NCBI RefSeq assembly: GCF_029607905.1
Contig: NZ_JAPHEH010000001.1
Span: 2,323,530-2,387,529, forward strand
Length of the DNA stretch: 64,000 nucleotides
From: Thiovibrio frasassiensis
GTDB taxonomy: Bacteria > Desulfobacterota > Desulfobulbia > Desulfobulbales > Desulfurivibrionaceae
Direction: 5' to 3'
Shown here: one piece after another, positions 8,243-15,394 of the stretch
Numbering within the stretch: position 1 is the stretch's first letter
How the letters are laid out: every line of letters starts with the position of its first letter
Program-made: the position numbers and the translations under genes
The notes under the pieces: model-generated
Database searches by the model: none
What the model was told of the DNA's origin: nothing
Seen by the model: the letters and a program-made list of their open reading frames with translations, nothing else

Positions 8243-9664
8243 ATGAAAATAGAACATAAGATATATCTTTCCAACGCGGTCCATATCCTGCTCATCGTCC
8301 TGATCGGGATCTTCGCCCTGCAGAATCTCAATCAGATCCTGACCAAGTTCCGTTTTACCGTGATCGCCGAGGGGCTCAATGCCAATTTCTTGGAGATGCG
8401 GCTGGCGGAAAAGAATTATTTCCTCTATGGCGATGATACGGCCCTGGACAATATCAGAGCCAGGATCGAGCAGACCAGCGACACCCTGCTCCAGGTCCGG
8501 GGGGATATTACCCGCGCCGTGGGAGCGGAGAAGTACTCGGAACTCCAGGGGAATCTCCATGTGTATACCCAGTTGGTTGACTCCATCAGCAAGGCCCGCC
8601 ATCGGGATGCCGCGGCCCAGAAAAAGCTGCGCGAAGCTGGGCAGAAACTGAAAACCTTTTCCGAAAACATAACCACCCTGGAAAGCGATCGGATCGAGGC
8701 GATCATTGTCCGTTCCAAGAACATTCTCCTCTACTCTTTTTGGGCGGTGGTCCTCTTCGCCTTTCTCTTCAGCAATCTCATTGTTCGCAATATCGGTCAG
8801 TCGTTGCGCAAGGTTGTCGATCTGACCCGGGCGATTTCCAGGGGCAACTACCCGAAGATTGAGGAAAAACCCTCCAACGACGAGATGGGCGCGGTGATCA
8901 GCGCCATCAGCACCATGGCCGATGAACTCCACAATCGGGAAAAGGAGCTGGTCCAGTCCAAACGCCTCGCCTCCATCGGCATCCTGGTAGCCGGGGTGGC
9001 CCATGAGCTCAACAACCCCCTGAACAATATCTCCATGCTCGCCCAGACCTATGCCGAGGTATACGACGGGCTGGGCAAGGAGGACCGGATCGGCTTTATG
9101 GAGCGGGTCGATGAGGAGGTTGAGCGTTTGCGGGTGATCATCCGCAATCTCCTTGATTATGCCAAACCCAAGGAACAGCATCTGGCCAAGGCGACCACCA
9201 ATCAGGTGATTCAGAAGATCCTTGCCCTGGTTCAGAATATGCTCGATATCTCCAATATCAGGATCAAGCTGAGCCTGGCCGAGGATCTCCCGGATATCTA
9301 CATCGATGAACACCAGATCCAGCAGGTGCTGGTCAACATGGCCACCAATGCCATCCAGGCAATGGGCAAGGGGGGCGAGTTGCGCATCGCCTCCCGTTAT
9401 CTGCCGGAGAATGAGGAGATCGAGATCGAGATCGGCGACAACGGGAAGGGCATTGCCCCGGAGTTTCTCGATCATATCTTTGATCCTTTTTTTACCACCA
9501 AGGAAGAAAGCGGCACCGGCTTGGGCCTGTGGGTGAGCTACGGGATTATCAAAAACCACCAGGGGAACATCCGGGTGGCAAGTCAGGTCGGCGTCGGGAC
9601 AACATTTATTATAACCTTGCCCAGTTGCAAAAAGTTAAAGAGGTGTACGGATGGCGAAGCATAG
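8243..9664 (+). CDS. Membrane sensor histidine kinase (HAMP, NtrB-like)
   Basis: 473 aa. A first membrane helix (~12-28), a ~130-residue periplasmic helical sensor region and a second helix (~161-180) precede HAMP (~180-235). A dimerisation/H-box follows, GVAHELNNPL with phospho-acceptor His254. The HATPase domain has the N-box NMATNAIQAM, DNGKGI, FDPFFTTK and GTGLGL. The gene overlaps the receiver gene 9651-10019 by 14 bp, so the two are a cognate pair. The periplasmic part looks like an all-helical four-helix-bundle sensor, but no ligand can be named. It probably sets the activity or expression of the surrounding phosphotransferase locus (inference). Confidence 0.92.
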   Translation: MKIEHKIYLSNAVHILLIVLIGIFALQNLNQILTKFRFTVIAEGLNANFLEMRLAEKNYFLYGDDTALDNIRARIEQTSDTLLQVRGDITRAVGAEKYSELQGNLHVYTQLVDSISKARHRDAAAQKKLREAGQKLKTFSENITTLESDRIEAIIVRSKNILLYSFWAVVLFAFLFSNLIVRNIGQSLRKVVDLTRAISRGNYPKIEEKPSNDEMGAVISAISTMADELHNREKELVQSKRLASIGILVAGVAHELNNPLNNISMLAQTYAEVYDGLGKEDRIGFMERVDEEVERLRVIIRNLLDYAKPKEQHLAKATTNQVIQKILALVQNMLDISNIRIKLSLAEDLPDIYIDEHQIQQVLVNMATNAIQAMGKGGELRIASRYLPENEEIEIEIGDNGKGIAPEFLDHIFDPFFTTKEESGTGLGLWVSYGIIKNHQGNIRVASQVGVGTTFIITLPSCKKLKRCTDGEA

Positions 9665-10019
9665 CATTATGGTTATTGATGATGAGAAGATCGTCGGCGA
9701 TATGGCAAAACTCTCCTTCGAACAGGACGGTTACGAGGTGGAGACCTTCCTCAACGGCGAGTCTGCCCTGGAACGGTTGCAGGAGAAACGGTTCGACGTG
9801 GTGGTCACCGATCTGAAGATGAAGGGGGTGGATGGCCTTGAGGTGTTGCGTACCGTCAAGAAGCTCTATCCCGGCATCAAGGTGATCATGATCACCGCCT
9901 TCGCCAACCTGGATGTGGCCATTGAGGCCCTGCGGGACGATGTGCACGACTTCTTCCCCAAGCCGGTCAAGATCAAAGAGCTGAAGGCCTCCGTGCAAAG
10001 AGCTTTGGGGGAGGCATGA
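9651..10019 (+). CDS. Stand-alone response regulator receiver (CheY-like)
   Basis: 122 aa, receiver domain only. The acidic pair is D10/D11, the phospho-acceptor is D54 (VTDLKMKGVDG), and the switch residues are T82 and K104 (FFPKPVKIKEL). There is no DNA-binding or enzymatic output domain. Signalling must therefore go through protein contact, plausibly to one of the adjacent PEP-synthase-like or DUF202 proteins (inference), or through a further phosphorelay. Overlaps the kinase gene by 14 bp. An ordinary 36-bp gap separates it from the third phosphotransferase. Confidence 0.92.
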   Translation: MAKHSIMVIDDEKIVGDMAKLSFEQDGYEVETFLNGESALERLQEKRFDVVVTDLKMKGVDGLEVLRTVKKLYPGIKVIMITAFANLDVAIEALRDDVHDFFPKPVKIKELKASVQRALGEA

Positions 10020-10055
10020 GCCCGGTCGGGTAATGCCCCTGCGGAATCGCTGACC

Positions 10056-12626
10056 ATGCAAAAAAATTTTTTCCGCAGGGTTCGAGAGCTGTTCGGCCGC
10101 AACCATGGTGCGGCCTCCGATCTGGCCACGCGGTTCCGCGCCTTCCAAGCGGTGCTTGACGGCAACAACCGCACCCTGGAAGCCATGACCGAGATGGGGG
10201 AAAAGCTCGGCGGCGACTATCTTTTTGATGTCAATTACACCCGAAGCGCCTACGCTGAATTGTTTGCCGCGGTCTCCGATTCCCTGCGCAATTTTAATCT
10301 CCTCACCGACCAGCAATATCCCCAACTTGGGGAAATTCTGACCCGGATCGACAGGTTGGTGCAGCGGATGCTGACCGGCAGCGACTCCTTGTTTCAGGGG
10401 CAGGTGGTATTTTATCCGGAGATCACCTGGGATCTGGCCGAAGAGGTGGGCGGCAAGAACTATCACCTGGCCGAACTGGCGAACATCCTGCAGCTCAGGG
10501 TGCCCGAGGCTTTTGCCATCACCACCGCGGCCTTCCGCGATTTTATCCGCCATAACGGCTTGACCGAAAGGCTCGCAGGGCTTAGTTCGGCGGATAAAAC
10601 CACTCTGGAGAAACTGCGAACGGAAATCCTCGCCGGCACCTTTCCCGAGGATTTCTGCACCTCGCTTACGGCTGCTGTAGACAAGATGCGAAACCGACTC
10701 GGCAAAAAAGGGAAATTGGCGGTCCGCAGCAGCGCAGATGAGGAGGACGGCGATTTTTCCTTTGCCGGTCAGTTTGAGACGGTCCTCAATGTGGATTGTA
10801 CCGTTGCGGCGGTGCAGGGGGCCTATAAAAAGGTCCTGGCTAGTCTTTTCCAAGCCAACGCCATCAGCTACCAGCGTCAATTGGGCTATGATCTGGGGAA
10901 ATTGAAGATGGCGGTTGGCTGTGTGGCCATGATCGAAGCGAGGGCTAGCGGAGTCATCTATACGGCGGCGGCAGGCAAGGACCGGAGCAGTATGGCGATC
11001 AGCGCTGCCTGGGGCCTGGGCCCGGGGGTGGTAGATGGTCTGACCGATGCCGATCTGTATACCGTGGCCAAGGAGGAAGATCCCCGCCTGGTGGAGCAAC
11101 GTATCGGGGCCAAGGCGCAGATGGTGGTGAACTCCGGGGCGAGCGGCGTTAAGACGCAAGAAACCCCGGCTGCGTTGCGGGGGCAAGCGTGTCTCCGTGA
11201 AGTGGAGGTAATGGACTTGGCCAGGCATGCCCTGGCCATTGAACGGTACTACAAGATCCCCCAGGATATCGAATGGGCCATGGACAACACCGGGCGCTGC
11301 TACTTTCTCCAGGCCCGGAGCCTCCGGATGGACGAGCCAGCAGACGATGTTCCGGACAAAGGAATGGCGGCAGTGGCGGGGAGCTATCCGGTACTGCTCA
11401 AGAATAAAGGGATTGTGGTGCAACGGGGCATCAGTGCGGGCAAGGTTTATATCCTCCGCCATCTCGATGAACTGGAGCATATCCCCAAGGGCAGCATCCT
11501 GGTCGCCAGACATGATTCTCCACATTTTGTCCAGGCCATTCCCATCCTCAATGCCATCATCACCGACATCGGTGTGCCCACCAGCCATATGGCTTCGATT
11601 TGTCGGGAGTTCAATATCCCCACCGTGGTCAATACCGGCTCCGCCAGCCAAATCCTCCCGCATGGTCAGGCCATCACTCTGCAGGCCGGCGAGGAAGGGG
11701 ACATGGTTGTCTATGAGGGGTTTGTCCAGAGCCTGCTCCGGGAGGAGCGGCAGAAAGGGGCTAAGCTGCGGGAACTCTATGAGGTCCGGCGGCAAAAGTA
11801 CATCATGCGCTATATCGCGCCGCTCAATCTGGTGAATCCCCTTGAGCAGGAGTACACCCCGGAAAAATGCAAAACCGTGCATGATCTTGTCCGTTTCATG
11901 CATGAGAAATCGGTGCAGGCCCTGGTTGCCAATGCGAGCCGGACAAAGGGGATAGGCGGTTTTTTCAGCAGACAGAGCGCTGTGCACCGGCTTGTTTTGC
12001 CCATTCCAGTGCAGATCCAGGTGATTGATCTGGGAGGCGGCTTGTCCGGAAAGGTGGTGGGCAAGGAGATAGGGTTTGCAGAGGTAGGGTCGGTGCCTTT
12101 GCGGGCTGTGCTTGCCGGGATGCTTTTCCCTGGGGTCTGGCAGAATGAGGCAGCACCCCTGCGCGGCGCCGATCTGCTTTCCGGCATGACCAGAGCAGAG
12201 GATCTTACCCGTGAGGGGGCGGCTGTTTTGGAAAACGTGGCCCTGGCGAGTGCGGTATATGTGAACATGAGCCTGCGTTTTGGCTATCACTTTAACATGC
12301 TCGATTGTTACTGCAGCGACACCCCGCGCAACAATCATATCTATTTCCGTTTCGTGGGTGGGGCCGCGGCCATCACCAACCGCTCCCGGAGGATTGCCCT
12401 TATGGCCGAGGTCCTGGCTGAGCACGGCTTTGCCCTGAAAGCCAAGGGGGATCTTCTCGTCGGCCGCCTTTCCGGCCGGAGCAGGGAGGAGCTTGAGGGG
12501 ATTCTCGAACAGATCGGCCGACTGATCGGCTATACCCGACAACTCGATGCCCGCCTCGATTCCGACGAGATGGTGCACATCTTGGCCCAACGATTTTTAC
12601 AGGGAGATTACCGAGTCGCTCCGTGA
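10056..12626 (+). CDS. PEP synthase/PPDK-like phosphotransferase, paralogue C
   Basis: 856 aa; the ATG at 10056 has no clear Shine-Dalgarno. It has the same order as paralogue A: a helical N-terminal region, ATP-grasp (VGGKNYHLAEL, LAVRSSADEEDG, DIEWAMD, LQARS), a swivel domain with GVPTSHMASICRE carrying the phospho-His, then the family C-terminal domain with HDLVRFMHEK, VIDLGGGL, a GYHFNMLD stretch and NHIYFRFVGG. The ATP-grasp and swivel motifs match the PEP-synthase consensus best of the three. The PEP/pyruvate barrel is again missing. It is the last gene of the + strand run; the facing phosphatase ends 12 bp downstream. Confidence 0.85.
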   Translation: MQKNFFRRVRELFGRNHGAASDLATRFRAFQAVLDGNNRTLEAMTEMGEKLGGDYLFDVNYTRSAYAELFAAVSDSLRNFNLLTDQQYPQLGEILTRIDRLVQRMLTGSDSLFQGQVVFYPEITWDLAEEVGGKNYHLAELANILQLRVPEAFAITTAAFRDFIRHNGLTERLAGLSSADKTTLEKLRTEILAGTFPEDFCTSLTAAVDKMRNRLGKKGKLAVRSSADEEDGDFSFAGQFETVLNVDCTVAAVQGAYKKVLASLFQANAISYQRQLGYDLGKLKMAVGCVAMIEARASGVIYTAAAGKDRSSMAISAAWGLGPGVVDGLTDADLYTVAKEEDPRLVEQRIGAKAQMVVNSGASGVKTQETPAALRGQACLREVEVMDLARHALAIERYYKIPQDIEWAMDNTGRCYFLQARSLRMDEPADDVPDKGMAAVAGSYPVLLKNKGIVVQRGISAGKVYILRHLDELEHIPKGSILVARHDSPHFVQAIPILNAIITDIGVPTSHMASICREFNIPTVVNTGSASQILPHGQAITLQAGEEGDMVVYEGFVQSLLREERQKGAKLRELYEVRRQKYIMRYIAPLNLVNPLEQEYTPEKCKTVHDLVRFMHEKSVQALVANASRTKGIGGFFSRQSAVHRLVLPIPVQIQVIDLGGGLSGKVVGKEIGFAEVGSVPLRAVLAGMLFPGVWQNEAAPLRGADLLSGMTRAEDLTREGAAVLENVALASAVYVNMSLRFGYHFNMLDCYCSDTPRNNHIYFRFVGGAAAITNRSRRIALMAEVLAEHGFALKAKGDLLVGRLSGRSREELEGILEQIGRLIGYTRQLDARLDSDEMVHILAQRFLQGDYRVAP

Positions 12627-12638
12627 GTTGGCGAACGG

Positions 12639-13295
12639 TCAGGCTGCGTGATGGAAGTGCAGTCCCGGCAACTCAACGGCGGTGAGCAGGTTGCCGTAGA
12701 CCGCCCCGGTGTCAATACCAATGCGGAATGGGGTGAGCAGCGGGGTGGCAAAGGGGGTATGACCGAAGATGACCCTTTTGCCGTAATCCCGTTCCTGGGA
12801 AAGAAAGGGTTCCCGCACCTCGCAGAGGTCGGAGATGTCCTGTTCGGCCAGGGGCTGGTCGTGGCGCAAGCCGGCATGCACGAAGATGTACTCCTCCGTC
12901 TGCCAATGGGGCAGCAGCGAGGCAAGAAAGTCCCGGTGTTCTTTCGGCATGAAAGCGAGGGAGGCAAGGGCGCTGAGACTGGCTCCCCCGTAACTTTCCA
13001 AGGTGTTTTCCAAACCGAGCCGCCGCAGGTAGGGGAGCAGGGCCTGATCACCGCTCCGGTGGTATTCCAGCAGTAAATATTCGTGGTTCCCCATGAGCGG
13101 GATCACCCGCACCCCGTCACCCCGCAATGCGCAGAGCTGCTCAAGCACTCCCTTGCTGTCGGGGCCGCGATCCAGGTAATCGCCGAGAAAGACCAGGGTG
13201 TCGTGGGCACGGTCGAAAGGGAGTCGGTTCATTAGCAGTGCAAGCTTGGCTGCGCAGCCGTGGATGTCGCCGATGGCGAAAATCTTACCGCTCAT
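12639..13295 (-). CDS. PPP-family metallophosphoesterase (serine/threonine phosphatase-like)
   Basis: 218 aa. The three metal-binding motifs of the PPP superfamily are intact: GDIHG (9-13), GDYLDRG (38-44) and GNHE (69-72), then HAGLR and GHTP with the remaining His ligands. The size matches bacterial PrpA/PrpE-like and ApaH-like phosphatases; the substrate could be a phosphoprotein or a dinucleoside polyphosphate. AAGGGAAG lies before the ATG. It converges with the PEP-synthase-like gene. A role in reversing a phosphorylation made by that locus is attractive but is only an inference from position. Confidence 0.9.
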   Translation of the reverse strand: MSGKIFAIGDIHGCAAKLALLMNRLPFDRAHDTLVFLGDYLDRGPDSKGVLEQLCALRGDGVRVIPLMGNHEYLLLEYHRSGDQALLPYLRRLGLENTLESYGGASLSALASLAFMPKEHRDFLASLLPHWQTEEYIFVHAGLRHDQPLAEQDISDLCEVREPFLSQERDYGKRVIFGHTPFATPLLTPFRIGIDTGAVYGNLLTAVELPGLHFHHAA

Positions 13296-13321
13296 GTGTT
13301 CTTCCCTTGTCGGAATGATCT

Positions 13322-13714
13322 TCAGGCACAGCTCTTGTGCCAGAAAGAAGCCACCAGGCCATAGATGAAGTTCAGCAGCAGCACGAGAAGCGGGGTCAGG
13401 AGACCGGCTTTGAGTCCCAGAATCCCCAAGCCCATTTCCGGAAAGACCATGACAAACATCATGGTGGTGGGTACCAGGCTCATGAGAATGCCACGCAGGG
13501 CGGTTCTTTGTCGGTAAAAAGGCAGGATCAGCAGAAGAGCCCAGATTCCGCCCCAGACCAGACGGGGATAGAGCCAGGAACCGGTGAATTGAGGGTGGAT
13601 CTTAATGCCCAGCCAGGCCGTTATCCCGACCTGGCCCAGGATCCAGATATTGACGCTGTCGATGAATGCCCCGAGGGCTCCGCCGGTGAAGGCACCGCTG
13701 ATTTTACGTATCAT
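13322..13714 (-). CDS. Small four-helix membrane protein, unknown function
   Basis: 130 aa with about four hydrophobic segments (near 5-30, 52-68, 80-97 and 100-122) and short polar loops, ending in a Cys-containing tail (FWHKSCA). AGGAGAT lies a few bases before the ATG. I do not recognise the family. It sits between the phosphatase and the pirin gene on the same strand, probably in one transcript. The repeated Gly pattern near the N-terminus (GAFTGGALGAF) suggests a tightly packed helix. No function can be assigned. Confidence 0.7.
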   Translation of the reverse strand: MIRKISGAFTGGALGAFIDSVNIWILGQVGITAWLGIKIHPQFTGSWLYPRLVWGGIWALLLILPFYRQRTALRGILMSLVPTTMMFVMVFPEMGLGILGLKAGLLTPLLVLLLNFIYGLVASFWHKSCA

Positions 13715-13742
13715 GCAAAGATCTCCTTTGGGCTTTGGTCCT

Positions 13743-14489
13743 TTAGAAGCGACTGCCTCTCAGGGTTTTTTTGTCGTAGCCCCAACCGCGGTTGGTGGGC
13801 AGGTCAATGAGAATGAAATCCGATTTTTTTTCCGCCTGCAGGACAAGATTGTTTTCCATGTCTATTCTGGCCTGGTATTTCGGCAGCAAGCGGGTCCGGT
13901 TGACCACCAGATCGCCGGAGGTGAGATAGATGAAAATGCGCCGGTCTTCCGTGGTCTTATAACTGATGGCCCGGCCAGGATCCAATTCACCACGGTAGAT
14001 CGTGGCGTCGCCATGAAAACGCACCACATTTTTGTGCCGTTGTCCCGAGGCAATGGGCAACAGTTGGTTTTGCCATTCTTCTTTTTTGAAACTGCGCTGG
14101 TCATAGGATGGGCGCAAGCCGTGTTTCTCCGGATAGAGCCAGATCTGATAAAAATGGACCGGCGACTTGCCGCCATTGTATTCCGAGTGGCTAATGCCGC
14201 TGCCCGCGGACATGCGTTGAACATCGCCCGCCTTGATGACGGTGGTGTTATTCATGCTGTCCTTGTGGGTCATCTCGCCTTCAAGGACAAGGGTGATGAT
14301 CTCCATTTCCTCGTGGGAATGGGTGGGAAATCCGGTGCCGGTAACAACCACGTCATCGTTGAACACCCGGAGAGGCCCAAACTGAATATTGTCCGGGGCG
14401 TAATAGTCGGCAAAGGAAAAGAGCCAGTAGGTTTTAAGCCAGCCGAAATCACTGAAATGACGGGAATCCCCGGCAATGGTTGCAATCAT
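13743..14489 (-). CDS. Pirin family protein (bicupin)
   Basis: 248 aa from the ATG at 14489. A frame open to 14594 would overlap the methyltransferase by 74 bp, and pirins start at this MIATIAG-type position. The pirin signature is clear: YWLFSFADYYAP, FGPLRVFNDD, and the metal site FPTHSHEEMEIITLVLEG with His and Glu ligands, then KAGDVQRMSAGSGISHSEYN. Pirins of the YhhW type bind a metal in the N-terminal cupin and some act as quercetin 2,3-dioxygenases; others regulate. The biological substrate here is unknown. In line with the methyltransferase upstream (32-bp gap). Confidence 0.9.
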   Translation of the reverse strand: MIATIAGDSRHFSDFGWLKTYWLFSFADYYAPDNIQFGPLRVFNDDVVVTGTGFPTHSHEEMEIITLVLEGEMTHKDSMNNTTVIKAGDVQRMSAGSGISHSEYNGGKSPVHFYQIWLYPEKHGLRPSYDQRSFKKEEWQNQLLPIASGQRHKNVVRFHGDATIYRGELDPGRAISYKTTEDRRIFIYLTSGDLVVNRTRLLPKYQARIDMENNLVLQAEKKSDFILIDLPTNRGWGYDKKTLRGSRF

Positions 14490-14520
14490 CGTTTGCCCAT
14501 AATTGTCAGGTGTAGGTGTT

Positions 14521-15180
14521 TCATCCTTTTTTGCACCAGGCAAGAAATATGGGGTATGTACGGTGTTTGCCTCCGGTTCCCTGGGGCTTTTCAATGGCGT
14601 GGATTTCTTGCACTGTGATATCCTGGCCGCCGTTTTTTGTCAGGATGGCGCGGATTGTCTCCGGATTGATTCCGTGATGGGCAACGCCGGTGTTATCTTC
14701 ATGAAAAGAGCCATCTTCCGTGACCAGATCGGCAACGGCGAGAAATCCTCCAGGGTTGAGACTTGTAAAAAGTCGCTCAAGAACGGTTTCGATATCGGGT
14801 ATATGGTGCAGGGTCATGCTGCTCATGACCAGGTCAAACCCGTTGTCCGGCAAGGGGGTTGCGCTCAGGTCATGGGAAAGGGTTTTAATGTTGCTGATCT
14901 TTTCTTCTCCGGCTTTCTGGCGAAGGACTTCGAGCATCTGCGGCGAGGTGTCAACGGCAAGGATGTTCTTCACCTGCGGACTCAAGGATCTGGAGAGCAT
15001 CCCGGTGCCGCAGCCGTATTCGAGGATCCGCATGGTCTCGGTCAGCGGGATAGCGCGGCGTATCGCCTCGGCAACCTTGCGGGCAAGAAGTACGCGTTGC
15101 GGTTTCTCTTCCCATTGTGCGGCGGCGTCATCGAATCGCTTAATATTGTCGGTGTGCGGATTTTTAGGATCTGGGGGCAT
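14521..15180 (-). CDS. Class I SAM-dependent methyltransferase
   Basis: 219 aa. The SAM-binding motif I is LEYGCGTGMLSRSL, motif II contains AVDTSPQML, and FDLVMSSMTLHHIPD is typical of small-molecule methyltransferases of the UbiE/Methyltransf_11 group. AGGGAA precedes the ATG. It is the first gene of the minus-strand run into pirin and the small membrane protein. The substrate is not predictable. The 214-bp gap upstream separates it from the divergent gene at 15395 and should hold both promoters; I could not pick convincing -35/-10 pairs there. Confidence 0.88.
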   Translation of the reverse strand: MPPDPKNPHTDNIKRFDDAAAQWEEKPQRVLLARKVAEAIRRAIPLTETMRILEYGCGTGMLSRSLSPQVKNILAVDTSPQMLEVLRQKAGEEKISNIKTLSHDLSATPLPDNGFDLVMSSMTLHHIPDIETVLERLFTSLNPGGFLAVADLVTEDGSFHEDNTGVAHHGINPETIRAILTKNGGQDITVQEIHAIEKPQGTGGKHRTYPIFLAWCKKG

Positions 15181-15394
15181 TGCGGTGATTCCCTGTATGT
15201 GTATGAGAAATGGAGAATGAACGGCTTTCCGGTGTCTGATTTTGTTAGCAAAGTAATCATTGTTTGAAATCTCGGCCAGCTTTTTTCTGGTAATGGAAAA
15301 ACTGGGGTGGTGTCGGGATTGGAAAAAACGTACAATGGCAGCATAGCGACAATGCCGTAATTATGGGGGGAAATCGCTTGGGTAAAGAAATAGC

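Noticed and set aside
7016-9559. An 847-codon minus-strand frame opposite the DUF202 and kinase genes
   Set aside because: It crosses several real genes and gives low-complexity Gly/Leu/Gln-rich translation. The plus-strand genes carry the domains.
9609-12590. A 993-codon open frame on the minus strand opposite paralogue C
   Set aside because: The plus strand encodes a clear enzyme family with intact motifs. The minus frame is a shadow of GC-rich codon use, has biased composition and no recognisable domain.
12663-13076. Plus-strand frame opposite the phosphatase
   Set aside because: The three phosphatase metal motifs on the minus strand are unambiguous.
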